Assembly: GCA_965247915.1 (NCBI GenBank)
Contig: OZ252048.1
Location: 496,001-560,000, forward strand
DNA from: JAKZRT01 sp965247915
Lineage (GTDB): Bacteria > Pseudomonadota > Alphaproteobacteria > Rhodobacterales > Rhodobacteraceae
Direction: 5' to 3'
Length of the DNA stretch: 64,000 bases
Shown here in pieces: positions 41,995 through 47,500 of this stretch (its first letter is position 1; each line of letters starts with the position of its first letter). The translations under genes and the position numbers were made by a program. The notes under the pieces are model-generated. The model made no database searches. It was not told the origin of the DNA and saw nothing but the letters and a program-made list of their open reading frames with translations.

Positions 41995-42067
41995 TTGGGC
42001 AGGCTGCCCAATCTTGGGCTGCCCACGCAAGCGGGCATTTGCCCTTGACAAAATGGGCATTTGCCCA
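41995..42067. promoter_or_regulatory. Operator array OR between repressor and Cro-like genes
   Basis: Four related palindromes: TTGGGCAGGCTGCCCAA (41995-42011, touching the repressor start), TGGGCTGCCCA (42015-42025), GGGCATTTGCCC (42033-42044) and TGGGCATTTGCCCA (42054-42067). They match the sites at 40594-40637. The last two lie on either side of the -35 region and would block both divergent promoters. Confidence 0.8.
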
Positions 42068-42074
42068 ATATTGA
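42045..42074 (+). promoter_or_regulatory. Rightward early promoter
   Basis: TTGACA at 42045-42050, 18-base spacer containing the operator at 42054-42067, then TATTGA at 42069-42074. Transcription should start at about 42081, i.e. at or next to the ATG at 42082. On the other strand TTGTCA at 42051-42046 could serve as the -35 of the repressor's own promoter. Confidence 0.75.
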
Positions 42075-42081
42075 TAATGCC

Positions 42082-42363
42082 ATGGGTATGACAACAATAA
42101 TTCAGAATATCTCCGAATACTGCGGGCGTGAGGGTCTCAGCGAAACCACGTTTGGCCGCAAAGCGGTCAATGACGGAAAGCTGGTCTCTCGACTTCGCCA
42201 CGGACGAAATATCCAAACCAACACCCTCTCGTTGATAGAGCGGCAACTTAGTTCGCCTGGGTCTTTTTCTGCGTGGGAACACGAAAAAGGCGCGGTCATG
42301 TCAGGCCGCGCCCCTTCGCCTCTCCGCTTCCAACTATCCAATTCCAACCCGGAAACAGGATAG
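42082..42363 (+). CDS. Cro-like small DNA-binding protein
   Basis: A 93-residue protein divergent from the repressor. The segment ISEYCGREGLSETTFGRKAVNDGKLVSRLRHGRNIQTNTLSLIERQL near 10-57 has an HTH character with basic recognition helix. Position opposite the repressor, behind an operator-controlled promoter, fits a Cro-like regulator of lytic entry. No Shine-Dalgarno precedes ATG 42082 (or ATG 42088) and the predicted transcript start coincides with it, so translation is probably leaderless. Confidence 0.68.
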   Translation: MGMTTIIQNISEYCGREGLSETTFGRKAVNDGKLVSRLRHGRNIQTNTLSLIERQLSSPGSFSAWEHEKGAVMSGRAPSPLRFQLSNSNPETG

Positions 42364-42373
42364 GGGCGGAGAC

Positions 42374-42661
42374 ATGCGAAGGTCTTGTGGAATATTTCCC
42401 GGAGAACTTTCCGAGAACAAGCGCTACCGCCAATTCTTCGCAGCGCGGTGGCAGAAATTCATACAGGCGAACTTTGAGAGCCCGGAACATGCTGCGGCGA
42501 CCTTCCGGGTCAACGCCACCACCGGTATCAACTGGTGGCACGGAATGAACGCGCCTCAAGGCTGGGTGGTCGGTAAGGCCATCGCGGACCCTGACATGAG
42601 TGCGGAGGCAATGAAATACCTATCGAGGGACAGCAAATGCGGGAACTTCGACGGCGGGTAA
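42374..42661 (+). CDS. Phage hypothetical protein, possible DNA-binding
   Basis: A 95-residue protein starting 10 bases after the Cro-like gene, with GGCGGAGAC as ribosome-binding site. The segment KFIQANFESPEHAAATFRVNATTGINWWHGMNAPQGWVVGKAI near 30-72 suggests a helix-turn-helix fold (SPEHAAATFRVNATTGINWW). Its place in the first rightward transcript fits a regulator or replication protein, but no family is recognised. Confidence 0.62.
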   Translation: MRRSCGIFPGELSENKRYRQFFAARWQKFIQANFESPEHAAATFRVNATTGINWWHGMNAPQGWVVGKAIADPDMSAEAMKYLSRDSKCGNFDGG

Positions 42662-42768
42662 TCGTCGCACAAATTCTCGTTGCAACGCGGATCGCCACGC
42701 TTTGCGACATGTGGGCCAAGAGCGCGTCTGATCGCCTGAACCGCCTGTCATTTGGTGCGCGGCCATGA
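42637..42768 (+). CDS. 43-codon phage protein
   Basis: ATG at 42637 gives MRELRRRVIVAQILVATRIATLCDMWAKSASDRLNRLSFGARP. It overlaps the end of the preceding gene by 25 bases and its stop overlaps the next ATG (ATGA), the pattern of neighbouring genes in this arm. Basic and helical; no family recognised. Confidence 0.45.
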   Translation: MRELRRRVIVAQILVATRIATLCDMWAKSASDRLNRLSFGARP

Positions 42769-42947
42769 CCGCCACAACAAATACCACCCCCGCAATTTCC
42801 TGGGCTTCGTTGCGCAGCGAGGCCGTTGAATTTGGCCGGGATGCCAATGGTGCGCGGGGTGGGCCCGATGGGCGTCATAATACCCATCCAATCCCGGCAA
42901 ATGCGCGGCTGGCGCCGGCCGAGAGCCTGAGATGGCAGGGCACATGA
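42765..42947 (+). CDS. 60-codon phage protein
   Basis: Starts in an ATGA overlap with the 43-codon gene upstream and ends in another ATGA overlap at 42944. The peptide (MTATTNTTPAISWASLRSEAVEFGRDANG at the start) has no recognisable features. Support is from gene packing only. Confidence 0.4.
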   Translation: MTATTNTTPAISWASLRSEAVEFGRDANGARGGPDGRHNTHPIPANARLAPAESLRWQGT

Positions 42948-43182
42948 CCCCGGAAACTCTAACGCTCGACAAACACAACACGCGGCTGATTGCAAAGTCG
43001 CGCCGTGGCGCTGATCAATGCGGTGAACCGGTCGGTGCACCCGTCCGGCAATTCGCCGCTGGAACGCCTGCGGTCTCGCGCAGGCGCGCAGTTTTCTGGC
43101 CGAGCGCGCGCTGGCCCGGTTTTTCGCCTGGCGGTTCGGCCTCTGCGAAGACGCAATCACAGCAAAGAAGGTGGCGGCATGA
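42944..43182 (+). pseudogene. Possible small phage gene split over three frames
   Basis: ATG at 42944 opens MTPETLTLDKHNTRLIAKSRR; a second frame then reads VALINAVNRSVHPSGNSPLERLR and a third LAQARSFLAERALARFFAWRFGLCEDAITAKKVAA, ending in a stop that overlaps the next ATG (ATGA at 43179). The pieces look protein-like in turn and would join with two one-base corrections. This is a guess from composition and packing; the long single frames across the region look less natural. Confidence 0.3.
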
Positions 43183-43382
43183 ACAGCCTGATCGTCATTC
43201 TGATCGTAATAAACGGCCATCTGGTCGATATCGTGCCGGTCGGCCAGGTGACCCACGAAGAATGCAGGGCGGCGCTGGCGGTGGTTTGGACGCACGTCCA
43301 ACCGATTATCAACCAGATCGGTGTGCCAGTCGATGTGCATCTCGAATGCAAGACCGCGCTTTTGATTGAGCCGACCCCGTGA
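43179..43382 (+). CDS. Small phage protein with hydrophobic N-terminus
   Basis: A 67-residue protein MNSLIVILIVINGHLVDIVPVG..., preceded by AAGAAGGTGGCGGC. The first about 12 residues are hydrophobic, perhaps a short membrane anchor or a buried strand; two cysteines (EECRAAL, HLECKTA) follow. The stop overlaps the next start (GTGA). No family recognised. Confidence 0.55.
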   Translation: MNSLIVILIVINGHLVDIVPVGQVTHEECRAALAVVWTHVQPIINQIGVPVDVHLECKTALLIEPTP

Positions 43383-43774
43383 CCGCGCTGGCCGATCTGC
43401 AGGCCCGGATCAGGGCCGAGCGGATGCGCCTGGGCGCGCGCGAAACGGCGCTGACCCGGATCGGGCGGCTGGCCAAATCGCTTGAGGGCGCCGGCCTGAC
43501 CGTTTCGGCGGCAGTCAGCGGTCAGACCATCGGCATCACCATTGAACTTGGGGCGCAGCTGGCCCTGCCGGCACCCGACACTGATCCGGGGGAGGCGAGC
43601 GCGCCGTTGGGGCAATCCGCGCGTGCGTTCGACCCGTCGATCCCGGCCGCCGATCGCGCGATCGGGGCGCATCTGAATGCGCTTGGCTACGTGGCCCCCT
43701 GGGATGCCGGGCTGGATTTCGAAATGTTTGAATTGCTTAGCCGCGGCACGTTCGTGGCCGAGGCAGCCGCATGA
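43379..43774 (+). CDS. Phage hypothetical protein
   Basis: A 131-residue protein with GTG start in a GTGA overlap and an end that overlaps the methyltransferase ATG. The N-terminal third is a charged helix (LADLQARIRAERMRLGARETALTRIGRLAKSLEGAGL) and the C-terminus reads GAHLNALGYVAPWDAGLDFEMFELL. No family recognised. It is co-translated with the methyltransferase. Confidence 0.6.
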   Translation: MTALADLQARIRAERMRLGARETALTRIGRLAKSLEGAGLTVSAAVSGQTIGITIELGAQLALPAPDTDPGEASAPLGQSARAFDPSIPAADRAIGAHLNALGYVAPWDAGLDFEMFELLSRGTFVAEAAA

Positions 43775-45561
43775 TCGGCATGACCGTCTGTTCCGGGATC
43801 GGCGCGCCCGAGCTTGCCGCGCCATGGATCGGCTGGCGCTACCAGTCCGAAATCGAGAAGTTTCCCTCGGCGGTTCTAGCCACACACTTCCCCGACGCCC
43901 GGAACCTCGGCGACATGACCAAATTCAAGGAATGGCCGGATGCAGACATCGATGTTCTTTGCGGCGGAACCCCCTGCCAGTCGTTCTCGATTGCCGGACT
44001 TCGAAAAGGCCTGGCTGACCCACGCGGGAACCTCGCACTCACATATCTTGCAATTGCTGAACGCTATCGCCCCCGTTGGCTGGTCTGGGAAAACGTTCCC
44101 GGCGTTCTCAGCGCCTTGTCCCACGACTCTCCCGATCAGCGTCCGCCGGAAATCAACCTGGACGGTGACAACGGACCCCGAGACGGGGAGGAGGTCGTGG
44201 TCACTGACCGATACGATGCTTACGAAAACCATGCGCTCTGGTGTTTCGTGGCCGGAGCAGCGGAACTCGGCTATCATGGCGGATTTCGGACTTTTGACGC
44301 TCAATACGTGCGAACACGGGGCTTTCCCCGGGCCGTCCCGCAACGACGACGCCGTGTGTTCTTTGTCGGATATCTTGGAGACTGGCGACGTGCCGCGGCG
44401 GTATTATTTGACCGCGAAAGCCTGCGCGGGGATCCTCCGCCGCGCCGCGAAACGGGGCAAGGACCTGCCCCCACAATTAGCGCGCGCCCTTCAGGCGGTG
44501 GCGGGATCGGAACCGACTTCGACTGCAACGGTGGACTGATCGCCAATTCGGGTGATGTCTCCCATTGCATCACGGCGAGCGGGCAGCAAAGCCTCGATGC
44601 CGAGACCGAGACCCTCATTGCCGCAAATACGCTGCTTGGCAAGGGCAACGATTGCCATGCCGCAGATTTGCAAACCTATGTCGCCCATACGCTGAAGGGC
44701 GAAGGTTTTGACGCGTCCGAAGATGGAACCGGGCGCGGAACACCGATTGTGCCCGTGGCTTTCGATTGCAAGGGAACTGAGGTTCAGACGGCCGAGGATG
44801 GCACGGCACCAACGCTGCGCTGCATGGGCCACAATTCCAGCCACCAGAACGCGGGCGGTCATGCGGCCATCGCCATTCAGGAGCGCGCCACCAGCGAAAA
44901 CCCGAATGCCGGTCCCGGCGCGCCAGACGATGTATCCCCGCCGTTGTCGGCTGATGCTGATCGTGGCGATCAGGAAGCGGTCGTCGCTGTGTCTGGACCA
45001 CTGACGGCTAGCATGAGCAAAAGCGCATCCCGCCTGCCGTCCGAACAGGGCGCGTTGTTGCCCATAGCTTTCTCAGCCAAAGACTACGGCAACGATGCAC
45101 GAGAGGGCGTCGCGCCAACCGTTGATGCGGGCACCGCGTACGCGGTGGCTTTCGACACGACCCAAATCACCTCGCCCCGAAATTACAGTAACCCGTGCCC
45201 CGGCGATCCGGTGCATCCTCTGGCCGCTGGTGCGCATCCGCCAGCGGTGGCGTTCGATTTGCGAGGACGCGAAGGCGGGGCGATGCCCGAAGGTCCGCAC
45301 GACACCGCAAATCTGCGCGCATCGGATGGTGGGTCAAGCCGCAGTTACATTGCCCAGCCTTGGGCCGTACGACGCCTGACCCCGAAGGAATGTGAGCGTC
45401 TGATGGGCTTTCACGACGGCTGGACCGCAATTCCATGGCGCGGCAAGCCCGCCGACCAATGCCCCGACGGCCCGCGCTACAAAGCGCTCGGCAATTCCTG
45501 GGCGGTCAATTGCGGTGTGTGGCTTTTTGATCGGATCAGAATGGTGGAGGCGATGCCATGA
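43771..45561 (+). CDS. Phage DNA cytosine-5 methyltransferase with modular variable region
   Basis: A 596-residue C5-MTase. Motif I GMTVCSGIGAPELAAPW at 3-19, motif IV LCGGTPCQSFSIAG near 63-76 with the catalytic Cys, motif VI WENVPGV near 104, motif VIII RAVPQRRRRVFFVGYLG near 188-204, motif IX/X WAVRRLTPKECERLMGF and YKALGNSWAVN at the end. Between about 225 and 520 lies an unusually long target-recognition part built of repeating units such as APTISARPSG, HTLKGEGFD, PVAFDCKG, APTLRCMG, PIAFSAKD, VAFDTTQ and VAFDLRG. It would protect phage DNA from restriction; specificity is unknown. Confidence 0.92.
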   Translation: MIGMTVCSGIGAPELAAPWIGWRYQSEIEKFPSAVLATHFPDARNLGDMTKFKEWPDADIDVLCGGTPCQSFSIAGLRKGLADPRGNLALTYLAIAERYRPRWLVWENVPGVLSALSHDSPDQRPPEINLDGDNGPRDGEEVVVTDRYDAYENHALWCFVAGAAELGYHGGFRTFDAQYVRTRGFPRAVPQRRRRVFFVGYLGDWRRAAAVLFDRESLRGDPPPRRETGQGPAPTISARPSGGGGIGTDFDCNGGLIANSGDVSHCITASGQQSLDAETETLIAANTLLGKGNDCHAADLQTYVAHTLKGEGFDASEDGTGRGTPIVPVAFDCKGTEVQTAEDGTAPTLRCMGHNSSHQNAGGHAAIAIQERATSENPNAGPGAPDDVSPPLSADADRGDQEAVVAVSGPLTASMSKSASRLPSEQGALLPIAFSAKDYGNDAREGVAPTVDAGTAYAVAFDTTQITSPRNYSNPCPGDPVHPLAAGAHPPAVAFDLRGREGGAMPEGPHDTANLRASDGGSSRSYIAQPWAVRRLTPKECERLMGFHDGWTAIPWRGKPADQCPDGPRYKALGNSWAVNCGVWLFDRIRMVEAMP

Positions 45562-46316
45562 AGCACGATCCCGACGTCCAGGCACGCATCGATGCGCAGA
45601 TCGTGAACAATCTCAACCGTCCGGCAAGTCATTCGGCATCGGCGTTTACCCGGGCGATTGAGGCCGGTGCTGTCGCAGAGGTCAAGGCTGCGGGCGTCGC
45701 GCCTGCCGGGGCCGGCGACATCAACGCCTGCGCCCCGGCGCGCGGGCCCGTGCGCCTTTATGATCCGGTCGAGGTTCTTCGCACTGAAAGCGGTGGCCCG
45801 CGCTATCATCGAATGGCCGAACGTGGTGGAAAGCCGGTGATCCGCGAAGATGCGTTCGACCGGATGGAGGGATGCGCGGCGGGCCTGGCCAAGGCGCGGG
45901 GCAAAGTTCATGTGCCGCTCTTCACCGTTGCGCAGGTCGGGGCCGGGCGGCTCTATGCCCAGCTCACCGAGCGTCTGGACGCGGGCGGTGTGCGGTGTTC
46001 GTCGCTCGAGGCGCTGCGCGCGGCCAGGGCGTCGGGCGGTGGGTCGTGGATCGACGCGCGTATCCGTGACCGGGGGCGGGTAAATGCGATGATTGCGGAG
46101 ATCGGCGACGGCTGGGCGCTGTCACCGAGACAGACCGCCCCTCACCGAGATCGGTGCGCCCCGATTAAGTCGCGGGAATTGATCGATGCGGTGTGCTTGT
46201 CCGATCTCTCGATATCAAAGGTGCTGATGCGGTATCGTTGGGGCCGATCCCGTCGCGCCACTCTGGCTCTGATGCTTGAACTTCGTGCCGCACTGGACCG
46301 CATGCGGGGCCATTGA
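45558..46316 (+). CDS. Phage hypothetical protein upstream of the late promoter
   Basis: A 252-residue protein overlapping the methyltransferase gene by 4 bases. The middle part reads DPVEVLRTESGGPRYHRMAERGGKPVIREDAFDRMEG and the C-terminus (IKSRELIDAVCLSDLSISKVLMRYRWGRSRRATLALMLELRAALDRM) is a basic HTH-like segment. It is the last gene before the probable antitermination-controlled late promoter, the place of lambda Q, so a late-gene regulator is a reasonable but unproven guess. Confidence 0.62.
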   Translation: MKHDPDVQARIDAQIVNNLNRPASHSASAFTRAIEAGAVAEVKAAGVAPAGAGDINACAPARGPVRLYDPVEVLRTESGGPRYHRMAERGGKPVIREDAFDRMEGCAAGLAKARGKVHVPLFTVAQVGAGRLYAQLTERLDAGGVRCSSLEALRAARASGGGSWIDARIRDRGRVNAMIAEIGDGWALSPRQTAPHRDRCAPIKSRELIDAVCLSDLSISKVLMRYRWGRSRRATLALMLELRAALDRMRGH

Positions 46317-46339
46317 ACCAAAATGGCACAAAATGTGGG

Positions 46340-46368
46340 TTGACAAAAAGGCGCACAGAAACTACTGA
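46340..46368 (+). promoter_or_regulatory. Probable late promoter
   Basis: TTGACA at 46340-46345, a 17-base spacer and TACTGA at 46363-46368. The predicted start near 46375 is only about 8 bases before a strong intrinsic terminator (46383), and no gene lies between. The layout matches late promoters that need antitermination. Confidence 0.72.
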
Positions 46369-46382
46369 ATATGACATCATCT

Positions 46383-46422
46383 AAAAGCGCCCGGCGGAAA
46401 CGCCTCGGGCGCTTTTGCTTTT
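46383..46422 (+). terminator. Strong intrinsic terminator right after the late promoter
   Basis: A perfect 10-bp stem AAAAGCGCCC (46383-46392) / GGGCGCTTTT (46407-46416), extended by four more pairs, a 2-base bulge and a GAAA tetraloop, followed by GCTTTT. It would also end transcripts of the gene stopping at 46316. Confidence 0.88.
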
Positions 46423-46432
46423 GATCATCATG

Positions 46433-46481
46433 CCGAGGAGGTCGCTATGCGCGCGCCGGGTCAAAACCCGGCACTCCTCGG
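46433..46481 (+). ncRNA. Nested RNA hairpin in the late leader
   Basis: An outer stem CCGAGGAG (46433-46440) / CTCCTCGG (46474-46481) encloses an inner hairpin GCCGGGT (46455-46461) CAAA ACCCGGC (46466-46472). The outer 5' strand overlaps an AGGAGGT Shine-Dalgarno-like sequence placed 5 bases before an ATG at 46447. The structure lies between the terminator and the tRNA and could be an antitermination or processing element, or a translational switch. Confidence 0.5.
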
Positions 46482-46489
46482 ATCATTTC

Positions 46490-46564
46490 AGCCGGGTAGA
46501 GCAGCGGTAGCTCAGTTGGCTCATAACCAGCAGGTCGCGGGTTCGATCCCCGCCCCGGCAACCA
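46490..46564 (+). tRNA. Prophage tRNA with CAU anticodon and initiator-like features
   Basis: Folds into a complete cloverleaf of 75 bases: acceptor AGCCGGG (46490-46496) with CCCGGCA (46554-46560), D stem GAGC/GCTC, anticodon stem GTTGG/CCAGC with loop CTCATAA (anticodon CAT at 46522-46524), variable AGGTC, T stem GCGGG/CCCGC with TTCGATC, discriminator A and encoded CCA. The only acceptor mismatch is position 1-72 (A-A), and the D stem has A11-U24; both are hallmarks of bacterial initiator tRNA. The anticodon stem has only two of the three G-C pairs of classical initiators. It could instead act as elongator Met or lysidine-modified Ile tRNA. Confidence 0.88.
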
Positions 46565-46603
46565 ATCCTGGACTAAATGTAGAAACATGTCGGAGGTGGC
46601 GCC

Positions 46604-46954
46604 TTGCGCAACCTGACACCCAGGATGCGCCAGTTGACGCCCAAAGGCGTGGCCGCGCCGGGTGACGACGCGTCACGACTGCGATTTCGCAACGCGGCGC
46701 GCCCGAATTGGTACAGCACCGCGCGATGGCAGGAGCTCCGACGACGACGTCTCAAGCATGACCGGTGGATCTGCCAGCAGACCGGGGCACTGTTGATCGG
46801 GCGCTATCCCTCCGCGAACAGTCCGGCGGTTGATCACATCGTGCCGCACAACTGGGACCCGGACCTGTTCTGGGATTTCGACAACCTGCAGTCTGTCAGC
46901 AAAGAGTGGCACGACCGCGATAAGCAGCGCATCGATCGCCGCAGCCCGCGCTGA
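46604..46954 (+). CDS. HNH endonuclease adjacent to terminase
   Basis: A 116-residue phage HNH nuclease. Core pattern: STARWQELRRRRLKHDRWICQQTGALL near 38-64, then SPAVDHIVPHNWDPDLFWDFDNLQSVSKEWHDRDKQR near 72-108, giving DH, N and H of the HNH fold. Phages that package from cos sites with HK97-type terminase often need this neighbour for specific cleavage. TTG at 46604 is proposed since it follows GGAGGTGGCGCC; an in-frame ATG at 46625 is the alternative. Confidence 0.87.
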   Translation: MRNLTPRMRQLTPKGVAAPGDDASRLRFRNAARPNWYSTARWQELRRRRLKHDRWICQQTGALLIGRYPSANSPAVDHIVPHNWDPDLFWDFDNLQSVSKEWHDRDKQRIDRRSPR

Positions 46955-47029
46955 CAGCGGGTAGGGGGGGTCAAATTGCTGGGGCACCTGCGGCGTTAGA
47001 CCCGCGCCCCTGCCATCTGGAGATTTTTT
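46955..47029. other. Gap between HNH and small terminase; candidate cos region
   Basis: Seventy-five bases with a G-run (GGGTAGGGGGGGTC near 46960) and GC-rich inverted elements. In HNH-associated cos phages the packaging site commonly lies between the HNH and small terminase genes. Nothing in the bases alone proves it. Confidence 0.35.
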
Positions 47030-47500
47030 TTGGCTGAGCAAGTTTTAGACCTTTTTGGCGATCTGGTGACGTTGCCCTCAGGGCGGCGTGGGCGACCGGC
47101 ACATGTGGCGAGCCAAGAAAACCGCAATAAAGTCATGGTTTTACTGGCTATGGGGTGGTCGAACGAGCGGATATCCAATGCGATCCGCTGTTCCCTGCCG
47201 ACGCTCAGGAAGCATTATTTTTCAGAACTAAAGGTCCGCGCGATTCAACGGGATCGTCTGGACGCCTGGCGATTGATGTGTGCCCAGAAATTGGCCGATG
47301 AAGGCAATGTCGCGGCCCTCAAAGAACTGGGCCGCCTGATCGAGAAGAACGACCAGGTTCTGGCGCAGGTTCGGATCGACGGTGACAGGGAATCGCCACC
47401 GGAAGGCAAAAAGACGCGAGCCAACGCCGATGCCGAGAAACTGACCCGGAACGCTGAACTTTGGGACGGCGATCTGACCCCTGGGAGTTACACGCAATGA
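47030..47500 (+). CDS. terS: Phage terminase small subunit
   Basis: A 156-residue protein. An N-terminal HTH (VASQENRNKVMVLLAMGWSNERISNAIRCSLPTLRKHYFSEL near 27-68) for DNA recognition is followed by a helical oligomerisation region (LDAWRLMCAQKLADEGNVAALKELGRLIE) and a charged tail. It recognises the packaging site and recruits the large subunit. TTG at 47030 follows GGAG with a T-rich spacer. The stop overlaps the ATG of terL by 4 bases. Confidence 0.83.
   Translation: MAEQVLDLFGDLVTLPSGRRGRPAHVASQENRNKVMVLLAMGWSNERISNAIRCSLPTLRKHYFSELKVRAIQRDRLDAWRLMCAQKLADEGNVAALKELGRLIEKNDQVLAQVRIDGDRESPPEGKKTRANADAEKLTRNAELWDGDLTPGSYTQ

Noticed and set aside
42528..43885. Long leftward open frames opposite the small right-arm genes
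   Set aside because: No similarity, no start signals, and transcription there runs rightward from the early promoter. They are high-GC shadows.
46447..46665. A 72-codon frame with a perfect AGGAGGT site upstream
   Set aside because: It would translate straight through the tRNA gene (giving PAPATNP at its 3' end) and the peptide looks random. The ribosome-binding site is noted under the hairpin instead.
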